DNA of 11,167 nucleotides from an uncultured Collinsella sp. (GCA_934650975.1 CAKUFW010000063.1:1-11167), one strand, 5' to 3'; shown: positions 1-6,693, numbered from the stretch's first letter. Made by a program: numbers and translations. Notes: generated by a model not told the origin, from the sequence alone.

Positions 1-290
1 TAGCAGGCAGACCACTCGCTGCATAGCGAGATAAAGATGGCGCTGTCGTGGCCGTCGGCGAGCACGCGGTCAAAGAGTGCCTTGAACTCGCCGGCGCTCG
101 GCTGCGAGGTGTGCGGCAGCTGCTCGGAGCCGGCCATGCGGGCGACGTACTCCTGGGCGGTAATCTGCACCTGGTCGAGCAGGTCCTCGCCCTCGATAAT
201 CACATGCAGCGGAATCACGTAAATGCCGAGCTCTTGGGCACGGGCGGGGGAGATGTCCGACGTGGAGTCGGTTATGATGGCAAAAGACAT
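1..290 (-). CDS. DegV family fatty-acid-binding protein (N-terminal part)
   Basis: The gene is cut by the left window edge; 96 N-terminal residues are visible out of roughly 280-290 usual for the family. The protein begins MSFAIITDSTSDIS, the typical DegV opening strand with the TDST(S/A)D motif, and carries TSQPS at residues 61-65 followed by GEF, the conserved DegV segment near the lipid carboxylate site. DegV/FakB proteins bind a fatty acid and, in Firmicutes, present it to the kinase FakA; whether that applies here is inferred. The ATG at 290 has an AAAGG ribosome site 8 nt upstream (minus strand) and a plausible promoter behind it. The segment after the TSQPS block reads ISLCSEWSAC, where many members have a form like ISSxLSGTY, so this copy may be divergent in ligand contacts. 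The gene is divergent from the HAD phosphatase gene. The family call is firm; the substrate is not. Confidence 0.9.
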   Translation of the reverse strand, partial: MSFAIITDSTSDISPARAQELGIYVIPLHVIIEGEDLLDQVQITAQEYVARMAGSEQLPHTSQPSAGEFKALFDRVLADGHDSAIFISLCSEWSAC

Positions 291-346
291 AATTGCACCT
301 TTCGTTGGGGCGTTTGCGCGCCGCCTTCTGAGAGCAAAGTGCGACA

Positions 347-375
347 AGTATAGTGGAGTTGTTCCACATTGCCAG
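347..375 (-). promoter_or_regulatory. Candidate sigma70-type promoter for the degV gene
   Basis: On the minus strand a -10 hexamer TATACT (347-352) lies 17 bp from a -35 hexamer CTGGCA (370-375), which matches TTGACA at 4 of 6 positions. The -10 ends 56 bp before the degV start codon, leaving room for a short leader. The -10 matches the consensus at 5 of 6 positions. It is a consensus match only and has no experimental support. Confidence 0.5.
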
Positions 376-382
376 CTTTGGT

Positions 383-398
383 TGTTGAACAGTCAACA
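383..398. promoter_or_regulatory. Small palindrome in the divergent degV / HAD intergenic region
   Basis: TGTTGA-ACAG-TCAACA is a perfect 6-bp inverted repeat with a 4-bp centre. It sits just upstream of the -35 of the candidate degV promoter and before the HAD gene. The position suits an operator controlling one or both divergent genes, but a 6-bp repeat can arise by chance and no regulator is identified. Confidence 0.25.
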
Positions 399-446
399 GT
401 TTGAAGTGTCGGTGTGGAAATCGTCAACTGGGGAAGAGGGATGCCG

Positions 447-1109
447 ATGGAGGCGCTGGAGATATGCAGGCGGCCGATTGTGCTGTTCGATTTTGACGGC
501 ACGGTGGCAGATACGGGTCGGGCGGTGATGACCTCGACGCGCAAGACGCTGGCTGCGCGCGGGTTTTCGGAGGCGCAGATGGGTGACTTGCGCCGCATGA
601 TCGGACCGCCCCTGTGGAAGAGCTTCCACGACTTTTACGGCTTTACGCGCGAGGAGTCGCTTGTGGTGGCCGACGAGTACCGTGCCTTTTTTGATGAGCT
701 GGGACCGGAAGAGTACCCCGTGTTCGATGGGATCCCCGAGCTGCTGGATGGGTTGGCCGCCCAGGGCAAGCGTATGGCCGTGGCGACGTCGCGCATGGAG
801 GCGAAGTGCATCGACATGGTGCGTGAGCTTGGGCTTTGCCAGTTCAAAGCCGTGGTTGGCATGAATCCGCCCCAGGGGCGCGAGACCAAGGCCGATTCGG
901 TCCGCGATGCGCTGGCGGCCCTGGGCGCGACGGCCGACGAGGCCGTGATGATCGGCGACCGCTTTAACGACGTCGAGGGCGCGCACGCGATGGACGTGCC
1001 ATGTATCGGCATCTATTCGGGCGCGGCGGCGCCGGGGGAGCACGAGGCCGCGGGCGCCGATGCGGTGGTGCACTCGGTGGCCGAGCTTGCTAAACTTTTC
1101 GCTATATAA
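447..1109 (+). CDS. HAD-superfamily hydrolase, phosphoglycolate phosphatase / PpaX type
   Basis: The product is a soluble cytoplasmic phosphatase of 220 residues, the usual size for Gph/PpaX-like HAD subfamily IA enzymes with a helical cap. All four HAD motifs are visible: the nucleophile motif DFDGT (D15 and D17), the T/S motif VATSR (T114/S115), the lysine K148 in ETKADSV, and the metal-binding motif GDRFND (D171, D175). The substrate cannot be read from sequence; phosphoglycolate, pyrophosphate or a nucleotide are family possibilities. The start at 447 is chosen because GGAAGAGGG ends 6 nt before it. The ATG at 441 abuts that site, and an in-frame GTG at 414 has no clear ribosome site; either remains possible. 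The gene is divergent from degV and lies 54 bp upstream of the dipeptidase gene, so the two may be co-transcribed. Confidence 0.88.
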   Translation: MEALEICRRPIVLFDFDGTVADTGRAVMTSTRKTLAARGFSEAQMGDLRRMIGPPLWKSFHDFYGFTREESLVVADEYRAFFDELGPEEYPVFDGIPELLDGLAAQGKRMAVATSRMEAKCIDMVRELGLCQFKAVVGMNPPQGRETKADSVRDALAALGATADEAVMIGDRFNDVEGAHAMDVPCIGIYSGAAAPGEHEAAGADAVVHSVAELAKLFAI

Positions 1110-1120
1110 GTGTTTGGTGT

Positions 1121-1144
1121 GAGGGGCGGGCGCGCTCGCCCCTC
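1121..1144 (+). other. GC-rich hairpin before the dipeptidase ribosome site
   Basis: GAGGGGCG (1121-1128) and CGCCCCTC (1137-1144) are perfect 8-bp complementary arms around an 8-nt loop. The hairpin ends 6 nt before the AAGGAGG ribosome site of the next gene. No T-run follows, so it is a poor intrinsic terminator; it could act as a processing or stabilising structure in a shared transcript. Confidence 0.4.
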
Positions 1145-1163
1145 ATTGCTAAGGAGGTCGTCC

Positions 1164-2600
1164 ATGAATCAGGTGGAGCAGAGCGTTACCGAGTATGTCG
1201 ACGAGGTCTGGGAGGATGTCGTCGCCGATATCGAGCAGCTGGTGAGTTATCCGTCCGTGGCGGTTTCTGCCGATGCGGAGCCCGGCGCGCCGTTTGGCCG
1301 CCCGGTCCGTGACGCGCTCGATTGCGCACTCGGCATTGCGCAAAAGCTCGGCTACCAGACGAGCGACGACGAGGGCTATGTGGGCATTGCCGATATCCCG
1401 GGCCGCGGCGACAAGCAGCTCGCGACCATCTGCCACGTGGACGTGGTCCCCGCCGGCCCTGGCTGGAACACCGACCCGTTTGCGATGGAGCGTCGCGAGG
1501 GCTGGCTGCTCGGCCGCGGCGTTATCGACGACAAGGGTCCTGCCGTGCTGTCGCTCTACGCCGGCGCCTATCTGCTCAAGCACGGCATCGTGCCGCGCTA
1601 TACCTTCCGTGCGCTGCTGGGCTGCGATGAGGAAGTGGGCATGTCCGACGTTCACCATTATCTGGAGAACTATGCAGACCCCGACTTTCTGTTTACACCC
1701 GATGCCGAGTTCCCGGTCTGCAATGCCGAGAAGGGTCAGTTTGGGGCGACGTTTGTGAGCCCCAAGATCGACGGCGGGCGCATTGTGTCCTGGAGCGGTG
1801 CCGAGGCGAGCAACGCTATTCCGTCGCAGTCTATCTGTGAGCTTGCGATTGCCGCCGATGAACTGCCGGCGCCGGTCGAGAACGCCGACCGTCTGGAGAT
1901 CACAGCGCTCGATAACGGGCATGCGCAGATTTTCGCCCACGGCATTGGCGGTCATGCCTCGATGCCCGAGGGAACGATCAATGCCGTTGGCCTCATCGTG
2001 GCGTATCTGCGCGAGGCCGAGGACGCGTTTGGCGCACGCGACGAGCGCCTGCTGACGCCTGCCGAGCACGAGTTCGTTAAGTTCTTGGCCTTTGTGCACG
2101 CGGATGCCTATGGTCGCGGCCTGGGAATCGATGCGACGAGCCCGGCGTTTGGCCCGCTCACGTGCAACCCCGGCGTCATCCGCGTGGCGGATGGTCACAT
2201 TGAGCAGGTCATTGACGTGCGTTTCCCCGACAGCACGAGCGCCGATACCATCCGCGAGCAGCTCGAGCCGCTCGTGGGCCGCTTTGGCGTGACGTGCTGT
2301 GTGGGTCGTGCCAAGGTGCCGTTCTCAGTTTCGGCCGATGATCAGGCCGTGAAGGCGCTGATTGACACCTATAACGAGTTTACGGGTAAGCATGCCGAGC
2401 CCTTCGCCATGGGCGGTGGCACGTACGCACGCAACTTTGCCCGCGCCGTCTCGTTTGGTCCCGAGGAGACCGGCCTGGAGCTGCCCGCATGGGGCGGCCA
2501 GATGCACGGCCCCAACGAGTGCGCCAACGAGGAACAGCTTAAACAGGCGCTCAAGATCTATATTGTGGCGATCCTCCGTCTCAACGAACTTGAACTGTAG
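1164..2600 (+). CDS. pepV: M20-family metallodipeptidase, PepV / Sapep-like
   Basis: This is a cytoplasmic dinuclear zinc dipeptidase of 478 residues, close to the 472 of Lactococcus PepV. The M20 metal and catalytic residues are in the expected order: H91 in ICHVDVVPAG with D93, bridging D122 in GRGVIDDKGP, the catalytic/ligand pair E156-E157 in CDEEVG, D180 in TPDAEF, and H448 in MHGPNE. H264 in GIGGHASMP matches the lid-domain histidine that contacts substrate. The enzyme would release amino acids from dipeptides taken up or made during protein turnover; D/L preference and exact substrates cannot be told. The ATG at 1164 is preceded by a full AAGGAGG 6 nt upstream, which decides the start over an in-frame codon at 1110. 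Residues were assigned by recalled family pattern, not by computed alignment. There is no signal peptide. Confidence 0.93.
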   Translation: MNQVEQSVTEYVDEVWEDVVADIEQLVSYPSVAVSADAEPGAPFGRPVRDALDCALGIAQKLGYQTSDDEGYVGIADIPGRGDKQLATICHVDVVPAGPGWNTDPFAMERREGWLLGRGVIDDKGPAVLSLYAGAYLLKHGIVPRYTFRALLGCDEEVGMSDVHHYLENYADPDFLFTPDAEFPVCNAEKGQFGATFVSPKIDGGRIVSWSGAEASNAIPSQSICELAIAADELPAPVENADRLEITALDNGHAQIFAHGIGGHASMPEGTINAVGLIVAYLREAEDAFGARDERLLTPAEHEFVKFLAFVHADAYGRGLGIDATSPAFGPLTCNPGVIRVADGHIEQVIDVRFPDSTSADTIREQLEPLVGRFGVTCCVGRAKVPFSVSADDQAVKALIDTYNEFTGKHAEPFAMGGGTYARNFARAVSFGPEETGLELPAWGGQMHGPNECANEEQLKQALKIYIVAILRLNELEL

Positions 2601-2603
2601 GGC

Positions 2604-2680
2604 TTCCCCAGGCACCCGACCTTGCCCCTCACAAAGTACGCGGCGCTCCTCTTTCGGGGCAATCTCGGGCACCTGGGAAA
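2604..2680. repeat. Long imperfect inverted repeat, structured RNA or REP-like element
   Basis: Immediately after the dipeptidase stop codon the sequence folds back on itself. CCCAGG (2607-2612) pairs with CCTGGG (2672-2677), CCCGA (2615-2619) with TCGGG (2665-2669), and TTGCCCC (2622-2628) with GGGGCAA (2656-2662), around a 27-nt loop that may add an AAAG/CTTT step. The steps are separated by symmetric 2x2 mismatches. The first of these, CA/CA on the plus strand, would become two G-U wobble pairs in minus-strand RNA, giving 13 contiguous pairs there. It does not match the SRP RNA core, a tRNA or any riboswitch I know. It could be a small RNA, a 3'-UTR structure or a repeated DNA element. Confidence 0.5.
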
Positions 2681-2716
2681 CCCCTATATCCTGCTTGGAT
2701 ACAAACTTGCATTACG

Positions 2717-2743
2717 AGCCCGGTGCTTTTGCCCGGGCTTTTT
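2717..2743 (+). terminator. Intrinsic terminator downstream of the dipeptidase gene
   Basis: AGCCCGG (2717-2723) pairs with CCGGGCT (2733-2739) around a 9-nt loop, and the stem runs into TTTTT at 2739-2743. This is a standard Rho-independent terminator. It lies 116 bp after the dipeptidase stop codon, so the transcript would include the long hairpin at 2604-2680. Confidence 0.8.
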
Positions 2744-2747
2744 GCGT

Positions 2748-2830
2748 CACTTGGGGATGCTCCTTTTGTGTGGTAGTCGTTGGGGACGTTCTCAAATGAC
2801 TAGTCAAACAAGAACGTCCCCAATGACTAC
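2748..2830. repeat. REP-like palindromic repeat of the TTGGGGACGTTC family
   Basis: The segment begins with CACTTGGGGATGCTCCTTTT (2748-2767), which matches 18 of 20 bases of the copy at 9545-9564. It is followed by a strong palindrome: 2773-2792 pairs with 2811-2830 over 20 bp, with a single G-T position (2779/2824) and a core of GGGGACGTTCT / AGAACGTCCCC. The 18-nt loop itself contains the perfect 10-bp palindrome TGACTAGTCA (2797-2806). Such elements, scattered between genes, resemble REP sequences spread by RAYT-type transposases in other bacteria. No transposase is present in the window. Confidence 0.7.
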
Positions 2831-2840
2831 TTTCCTCTGG

Positions 2841-2908
2841 TGTAAAAGGCGGGCCATGCTTGTCGGCGGGATTGTTATTCGTTTGTAAAGGCTGGGCCGC
2901 GCTTGCGG
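2841..2908 (+). promoter_or_regulatory. Imperfect direct repeat upstream of the pst operon, possible regulator-binding region
   Basis: Two copies of a roughly 25-bp sequence start at 2841 and 2884, 43 bp apart (about four helical turns). They share TGTAAA, GGC, GGGCC, GCTTG and CGG in order with small indels. Between and into the second copy lie three TTGT-type hexamers, TTGTCG (2860), TTGTTA (2872) and TTGTAA (2883), spaced 12 and 11 bp apart. An 11-bp period of short direct repeats is how PhoB/PhoP-type response regulators bind promoters of phosphate genes. That this is a Pho box is inferred. TTGTCG with TGTAAA at 18 bp spacing could also serve as a weak promoter. Confidence 0.35.
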
Positions 2909-2990
2909 TAAGGGTCTATCAGATGCCCGTAAGAAACCGCAGATAAGGCGGTCGTCGCCCGATCGGGGTCGTATCTTTCCAAACAGCAAA

Positions 2991-3007
2991 GCGGGCAGGG
3001 TGCCCGC
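2991..3007 (+). other. Short perfect hairpin in the pstS leader
   Basis: GCGGGCA (2991-2997) and TGCCCGC (3001-3007) form a 7-bp stem with a 3-nt GGG loop, ending 14 nt before the AAAGGAAG ribosome site of pstS. There is no T-run, so termination is unlikely. It may stabilise the leader of a well-expressed mRNA, or be incidental. Confidence 0.4.
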
Positions 3008-3032
3008 GAGTCGCATGTATGAAAGGAAGATC

Positions 3033-3971
3033 ATGCTCGATCAGGCTTATTCTCGTCGTCAGTTCCTCGGCCTCGCTGGTGGTCTTGCCAGCATCGTCGG
3101 TCTCGGTCTCGTTGGCTGCGGTGGCTCCAACACTTCCGATGCCGCCGACAAGGGTAGCGCCGCTGCTGCCGAGTCCGTCTCCGGCGAGGTGACCTACGAC
3201 GGCGCCTCTTCGTTCCAGGCTCTCGTCGAGGCTGCTGCCGAGAAGTTCATGGACGCCAACCCCGACGTCTCCATCTCCGGTTCGGGCAACGGTTCGGGCA
3301 AGGGCCTGACCGCTGTCGCCGCCGGCACCGTCACCATCGGTAACTCCGACGTCTTCGCCGAGACCAAGCTCGAGGCCGACCAGGTCAAGAACCTCGTCGA
3401 CCACGAGGTCGCCGTCGTGGGCATGGGCCCCGTCGTCTCCAAGAACGTCAAGGTCGACGACCTGTCCCTCGAGCAGCTCAAGGGCATCTTCTCCGGCCAG
3501 ATCACCAACTGGAAGGAGGTCGGCGGCGACGACGCTACCATCGTCGTCCTCAACCGCAAGGCAGGCTCCGGTACCCGCGCCACCTTCGAGGCCGCCGTCT
3601 TTGGCGACGAGGCCGTCGACTTTAAGGGCGACGCCGAGCTCGATAAGTCCGGCGACGTCCAGACTCAGATGGGCAGCACCGACAACGCCATCTCCTACCT
3701 CGACTTCTCGCACTTCGACGACTCCAAGTTCAACGCCATCAAGGTTGAGGGCGTGGAGCCCAAGAGCGCAAACGTCACCGACGACTCCTTCAAGATCTGG
3801 GCTACCGAGCACATGTACTGCGCGAAGGACGCCGACGAGGCCACCAAGGCCTTCCTGGAGTTCATGCTTTCCGACGACGTCCAGGGCAAGCTCGTCGAGG
3901 AGCAGGGCTTTATCCCCGTCTCTGCCATGAAGGTCGTCAAGGACGCCAGCGGCAAGGTTTCCGCCAAATAA
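3033..3971 (+). CDS. pstS: Phosphate ABC transporter substrate-binding lipoprotein PstS
   Basis: PstS captures inorganic phosphate outside the membrane and hands it to PstC-PstA. The 312-residue product starts with a Tat-type signal: SRRQFL at residues 7-12, a hydrophobic stretch, then the lipobox LVGC with lipidated C29. An Ala/Ser/Asp-rich linker leads into the binding domain, which begins near VTYDGASSFQALVEAA and contains SGSGNGSGKGL, GNSDVF and AGSGTRATFE, the phosphate-contacting loops of the PstS family. The ATG at 3033 follows AAAGGAAG and places the twin arginine near the N-terminus, so it is preferred over an upstream GTG at 3000. Codons are strikingly C-ending (GTC, GAC, CTC, AAG), more so than in neighbouring genes, which suggests very high expression. 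It is the first gene of the pst operon, 26 bp before pstC with no terminator between. Confidence 0.96.
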   Translation: MLDQAYSRRQFLGLAGGLASIVGLGLVGCGGSNTSDAADKGSAAAAESVSGEVTYDGASSFQALVEAAAEKFMDANPDVSISGSGNGSGKGLTAVAAGTVTIGNSDVFAETKLEADQVKNLVDHEVAVVGMGPVVSKNVKVDDLSLEQLKGIFSGQITNWKEVGGDDATIVVLNRKAGSGTRATFEAAVFGDEAVDFKGDAELDKSGDVQTQMGSTDNAISYLDFSHFDDSKFNAIKVEGVEPKSANVTDDSFKIWATEHMYCAKDADEATKAFLEFMLSDDVQGKLVEEQGFIPVSAMKVVKDASGKVSAK

Positions 3972-3996
3972 GTAATCGCCCCCGGAAAGGTTTGCA

Positions 3997-4905
3997 ATGG
4001 CAAAACAGCTGCCAAAGCGCGACCTTGAGAACGTGGGCCTGGGCGTCACGGGCGCGTGCGTAGCGCTCGTGACGCTTGTCGTTGCCGCGCTCATCTTTAT
4101 GGTCGCCCAAAAGGGCCTCTCGGCATTTGTTAAGGATGGCGTTTCGGTCGTCGAGTTCTTCACCGGCACCAAGTGGGACCTGGCCAACACAGCCGAAAAC
4201 GGCCTGCCCTATACCGGTGCCCTGCCCCTGATCGTTACCTCGTTTGCGGTCATGGTGCTCTCCACGCTCATCGCGCTGCCGATCGCTATCGGCTCTGCCA
4301 TCTTCGCGGTCGAGATCCAGCCTAAGTTTGGCTCCAAGATCTTTCAGCCGCTCATTGAGCTTTTGACCGGCATCCCCTCGGTCGTCTTTGGCCTAATCGG
4401 CTTTCACGTGGTCGTCGGCCTCATGAAGAGCGTCTTTCACGTGAGCACAGGCCTGGGCATCCTGCCCGGCGCCATCGTGCTGGCCGTCATGATTCTGCCG
4501 ACCATGACCACGCTTTCGGTCGACGGCCTGCGCGCCGTGCCCGACAGCTACCGTCAGGGTTCGCTCGCGCTGGGCTATACCCGCTGGCAGACCATCTGGC
4601 ACGTGGTGCTCAAGTCCGCCATGCCGTCGCTCATGACCGCAGTCATCCTTGGCATGACCCGCGCCTTTGGCGAGACGCTCGCCGTGCGCATGGTCATCGG
4701 CGGCATCGAGGCCATGCCCGCATCGCTGCTGTCGCCGGCTTCGACCATCACGACCACGCTCACCACGTCCATGGCGGTCTATGCCGAGGGCTCGGCCCAG
4801 GACGACGTCCTGTGGGCGCTCGGTCTGCTACTGATGGGTATGAGCCTCATCTTTATCCTGATCATCCATCTCATTGGCCGCAAGGGGGCGAAGGCTCGTG
4901 GCTAG
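3997..4905 (+). CDS. pstC: Phosphate ABC transporter permease PstC
   Basis: PstC is one of the two membrane subunits of the phosphate importer. The 302-residue product is an integral membrane protein with about six hydrophobic segments: near residues 18-40, 74-105, 115-140, 148-170, a later segment after the coupling loop, and 268-295. The EAA coupling loop that docks on PstB is seen as PDSYRQGSLALGYTRW followed by LKSAMP. The motif LLTGIPSVVFGLIGF is characteristic of PstC/PstA. The loop after the first segment (SVVEFFTGTKW) is also typical of PstC. A GGAAAGG site precedes the ATG. Its 3' end overlaps the preferred pstA start by 8 nt, suggesting translational coupling. Confidence 0.95.
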   Translation: MAKQLPKRDLENVGLGVTGACVALVTLVVAALIFMVAQKGLSAFVKDGVSVVEFFTGTKWDLANTAENGLPYTGALPLIVTSFAVMVLSTLIALPIAIGSAIFAVEIQPKFGSKIFQPLIELLTGIPSVVFGLIGFHVVVGLMKSVFHVSTGLGILPGAIVLAVMILPTMTTLSVDGLRAVPDSYRQGSLALGYTRWQTIWHVVLKSAMPSLMTAVILGMTRAFGETLAVRMVIGGIEAMPASLLSPASTITTTLTTSMAVYAEGSAQDDVLWALGLLLMGMSLIFILIIHLIGRKGAKARG

Positions 4906-5824
4906 CACGCGCATCCACATCGACGAGGCGAGACTCGGGCGTGTCCAAAAACAGGACCGCATCGCCACCGGCGTGTTGACGGCAATCGTCGCTATCGTCA
5001 TGCTCATCGTCGTTTCCATGGTGGCCTACATCCTGTTCGAGGGTATCTCGACGCTGTTCCAGCCGGGCTTCCTCACGGAGCCGTCGCGCGCCAACGGCAC
5101 CCAGGGCGGCGTGCTCTACCAGCTGTTCGACTCGTTCTACCTGCTGCTGATCACCCTGATCATCTCGGTGCCCATCAGCCTGGGCGGCGCAGTCTTCCTG
5201 GTCGAGTACGCGCCGGACGGCCCCGTCCGCGACATCGCCTCCACCGCCATCGAGACGCTGTCCTCGCTGCCTTCCATTGTTGTGGGCATGTTCGGCTTCC
5301 TGGTGTTTTCGGTGCAGCTGGGGTGGAAGTACTCCATCATCTCCGGCGCCGTCGCGCTCACCATGTTCAACATCCCCATCCTGGTGCGCGTGATTCAGCA
5401 GGCGCTCGAGGACGTACCGCAGGCCCAGCGCGATGCGTGCCTGGCCATGGGCCTCACCCGCTGGGAGGCCACGCTGCACATCCTGATCCCCGAGGCCATG
5501 CCCGCCATCGTGACCGGCATCGTGCTTTCGGCTGGCCGCGTGTTTGGTGAGGCCGCGGCGCTGCTCTTTACCTCGGGCATGAGCTCGCCGGTTCGCCTGA
5601 ATTTCTTGAGCTTTAACCTGTCGAGCCCCACCTGTGCTTGGAATGTGTTCCGCCCCGGTGAGTCGCTCGCCGTGCACATCTACAAGATCTACGGCGAGGG
5701 CAGCTCCGAGGCCCAGCAGATTGTCTGGGGCACCGCGGCGCTGCTGATGATCTGCGTGCTGCTGTTTAACGTAATCGCCCGTATCGTGGGCAAGCAACTG
5801 GCAAGGAAGATGACGGCCGAATGA
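4898..5824 (+). CDS. pstA: Phosphate ABC transporter permease PstA
   Basis: PstA is the partner permease of PstC. From the chosen GTG at 4898 the product has 308 residues. A cytoplasmic head (ASTRIHIDEARLG) is followed by a first membrane segment near residues 30-50 (GVLTAIVAIVMLIVVSMVAYILF). LSSLPSIVVGMFGFLVF and the EAA loop AQRDACLAMGLTRWEATLHI are diagnostic, and GRVFGEAAALLFTSG is also conserved in PstA. The GTG is preferred because AAGGGGGCGAAGG lies just upstream; a TTG at 4874 in the same frame would lengthen the protein by 8 residues and overlap pstC further. The stop codon overlaps the pstB start in an ATGA junction, which implies coupled translation of PstA and PstB. Confidence 0.94.
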   Translation: MASTRIHIDEARLGRVQKQDRIATGVLTAIVAIVMLIVVSMVAYILFEGISTLFQPGFLTEPSRANGTQGGVLYQLFDSFYLLLITLIISVPISLGGAVFLVEYAPDGPVRDIASTAIETLSSLPSIVVGMFGFLVFSVQLGWKYSIISGAVALTMFNIPILVRVIQQALEDVPQAQRDACLAMGLTRWEATLHILIPEAMPAIVTGIVLSAGRVFGEAAALLFTSGMSSPVRLNFLSFNLSSPTCAWNVFRPGESLAVHIYKIYGEGSSEAQQIVWGTAALLMICVLLFNVIARIVGKQLARKMTAE

Positions 5825-6693
5825 GCGAGATATATGCAATGCCCGCAACCGAGGCGGCCACGTCCGAGACCCAGGACTTTCTGTCGAGTGTGGGGGAGAG
5901 CGAGAAGCGCGTGCGCGTGAGCGGCAAGGCCGTGAGCGACGAGGTCGTGCTCTCCACCAAGGACGTCAACGTGTACTATGGCGACCACCATGCACTGCAC
6001 GATACGTCGCTCGACTTTCACAAGGGCGAGATCACGGCGCTCATTGGGCCTTCGGGCTGCGGTAAGTCGACCTTCTTGCGCAGCCTCAACCTCATGAATC
6101 GCGAGATTCGCGGCTGCCGCGTGGAGGGCGAGATCAACTACCGCGGGCGCAACGTGAACACCAAGACCGAGAACACCTACGAGCTGCGCCGCTCCATTGG
6201 CATGGTGTTTCAGCAGCCCAACCCTTTCCGCAAGTCCATTCGCGACAACATCACGTTTGCGCCCAAGCGCCACGGCATCACCGACCGCGACGAACTCGAT
6301 CGCATGGTCGAGGAAAGCCTGCGCGGTGCGGCGCTGTGGGACGAGGTCAAGGACAAGCTCGACAAGAGCGCCTATGCGCTTTCGGGCGGTCAGCAGCAGC
6401 GCCTGTGTATCGCACGCACGCTGGCGCTCAATCCCGACCTGATTCTGTTTGACGAGCCCTGCTCGGCGCTCGACCCCATCTCGACGCTGGCGATCGAGGA
6501 CCTCATGTCGTCGATCGTTGCCGAGCGCGCCATCGTCATCGTGACGCACAACATGGAGCAGGCGTCGCGCGTGTCCAACCGCACGGCGTTCTTCTACATG
6601 GGCGATATGGTCGAGTACGACGAGACCGACGAGATTTTCCAACGGCCCAAGGATCAGCGGCTGAATGATTACCTCACCGGCATGTTCTCCTAG
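5821..6693 (+). CDS. pstB: Phosphate ABC transporter ATP-binding protein PstB
   Basis: PstB hydrolyses ATP to drive phosphate import through PstC-PstA. The 290-residue product has all ABC motifs: Walker A GPSGCGKST (residues 76-84), Q-loop VFQQPNPF (Q131/Q132), signature LSGGQ (187-191), Walker B LILFDEPCSALDP starting at 207, and H-loop histidine H243 in VTHNMEQA. PNPFRKSIRDNI and DEPCSALDPIST are typical of PstB rather than other importers. The N-terminus is about 30 residues longer than in compact PstB proteins; an internal ATG at 5836 exists, but the ATGA overlap with pstA favours the start given. The gene is last in the operon and a strong terminator follows. No phoU is found downstream in this window, although phoU commonly accompanies pst genes. 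Confidence 0.95.
   Translation: MSEIYAMPATEAATSETQDFLSSVGESEKRVRVSGKAVSDEVVLSTKDVNVYYGDHHALHDTSLDFHKGEITALIGPSGCGKSTFLRSLNLMNREIRGCRVEGEINYRGRNVNTKTENTYELRRSIGMVFQQPNPFRKSIRDNITFAPKRHGITDRDELDRMVEESLRGAALWDEVKDKLDKSAYALSGGQQQRLCIARTLALNPDLILFDEPCSALDPISTLAIEDLMSSIVAERAIVIVTHNMEQASRVSNRTAFFYMGDMVEYDETDEIFQRPKDQRLNDYLTGMFS

Noticed and set aside
1149..2198. Minus-strand open frame (349 codons) opposite the dipeptidase gene
   Set aside because: The plus-strand frame carries every M20 metal ligand in order; the antisense frame has no recognisable motif.
2604..2680. SRP RNA (ffs), tRNA or T-box leader
   Set aside because: The conserved SRP GGAAGG/AGCAGCC core, a cloverleaf with TTCGA arm, and the T-box TGGNACCGCG sequence are all missing.
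2748..2830. CRISPR array
   Set aside because: There are only a few imperfect copies, without regular spacing or unique spacers of constant length, and no cas genes.
2773..2830. Intrinsic terminator
   Set aside because: The palindrome is long but not followed by a T-run on either strand, and a proper terminator already lies at 2717-2743.
2919..4190. Long minus-strand open frame (423 codons) opposite pstS and the start of pstC
   Set aside because: It lies antisense to well-supported pst genes, is low-complexity (Gly/Asp/Val/Leu-rich), has no recognisable domain, and is explained by the strong C-ending codon bias of pstS.
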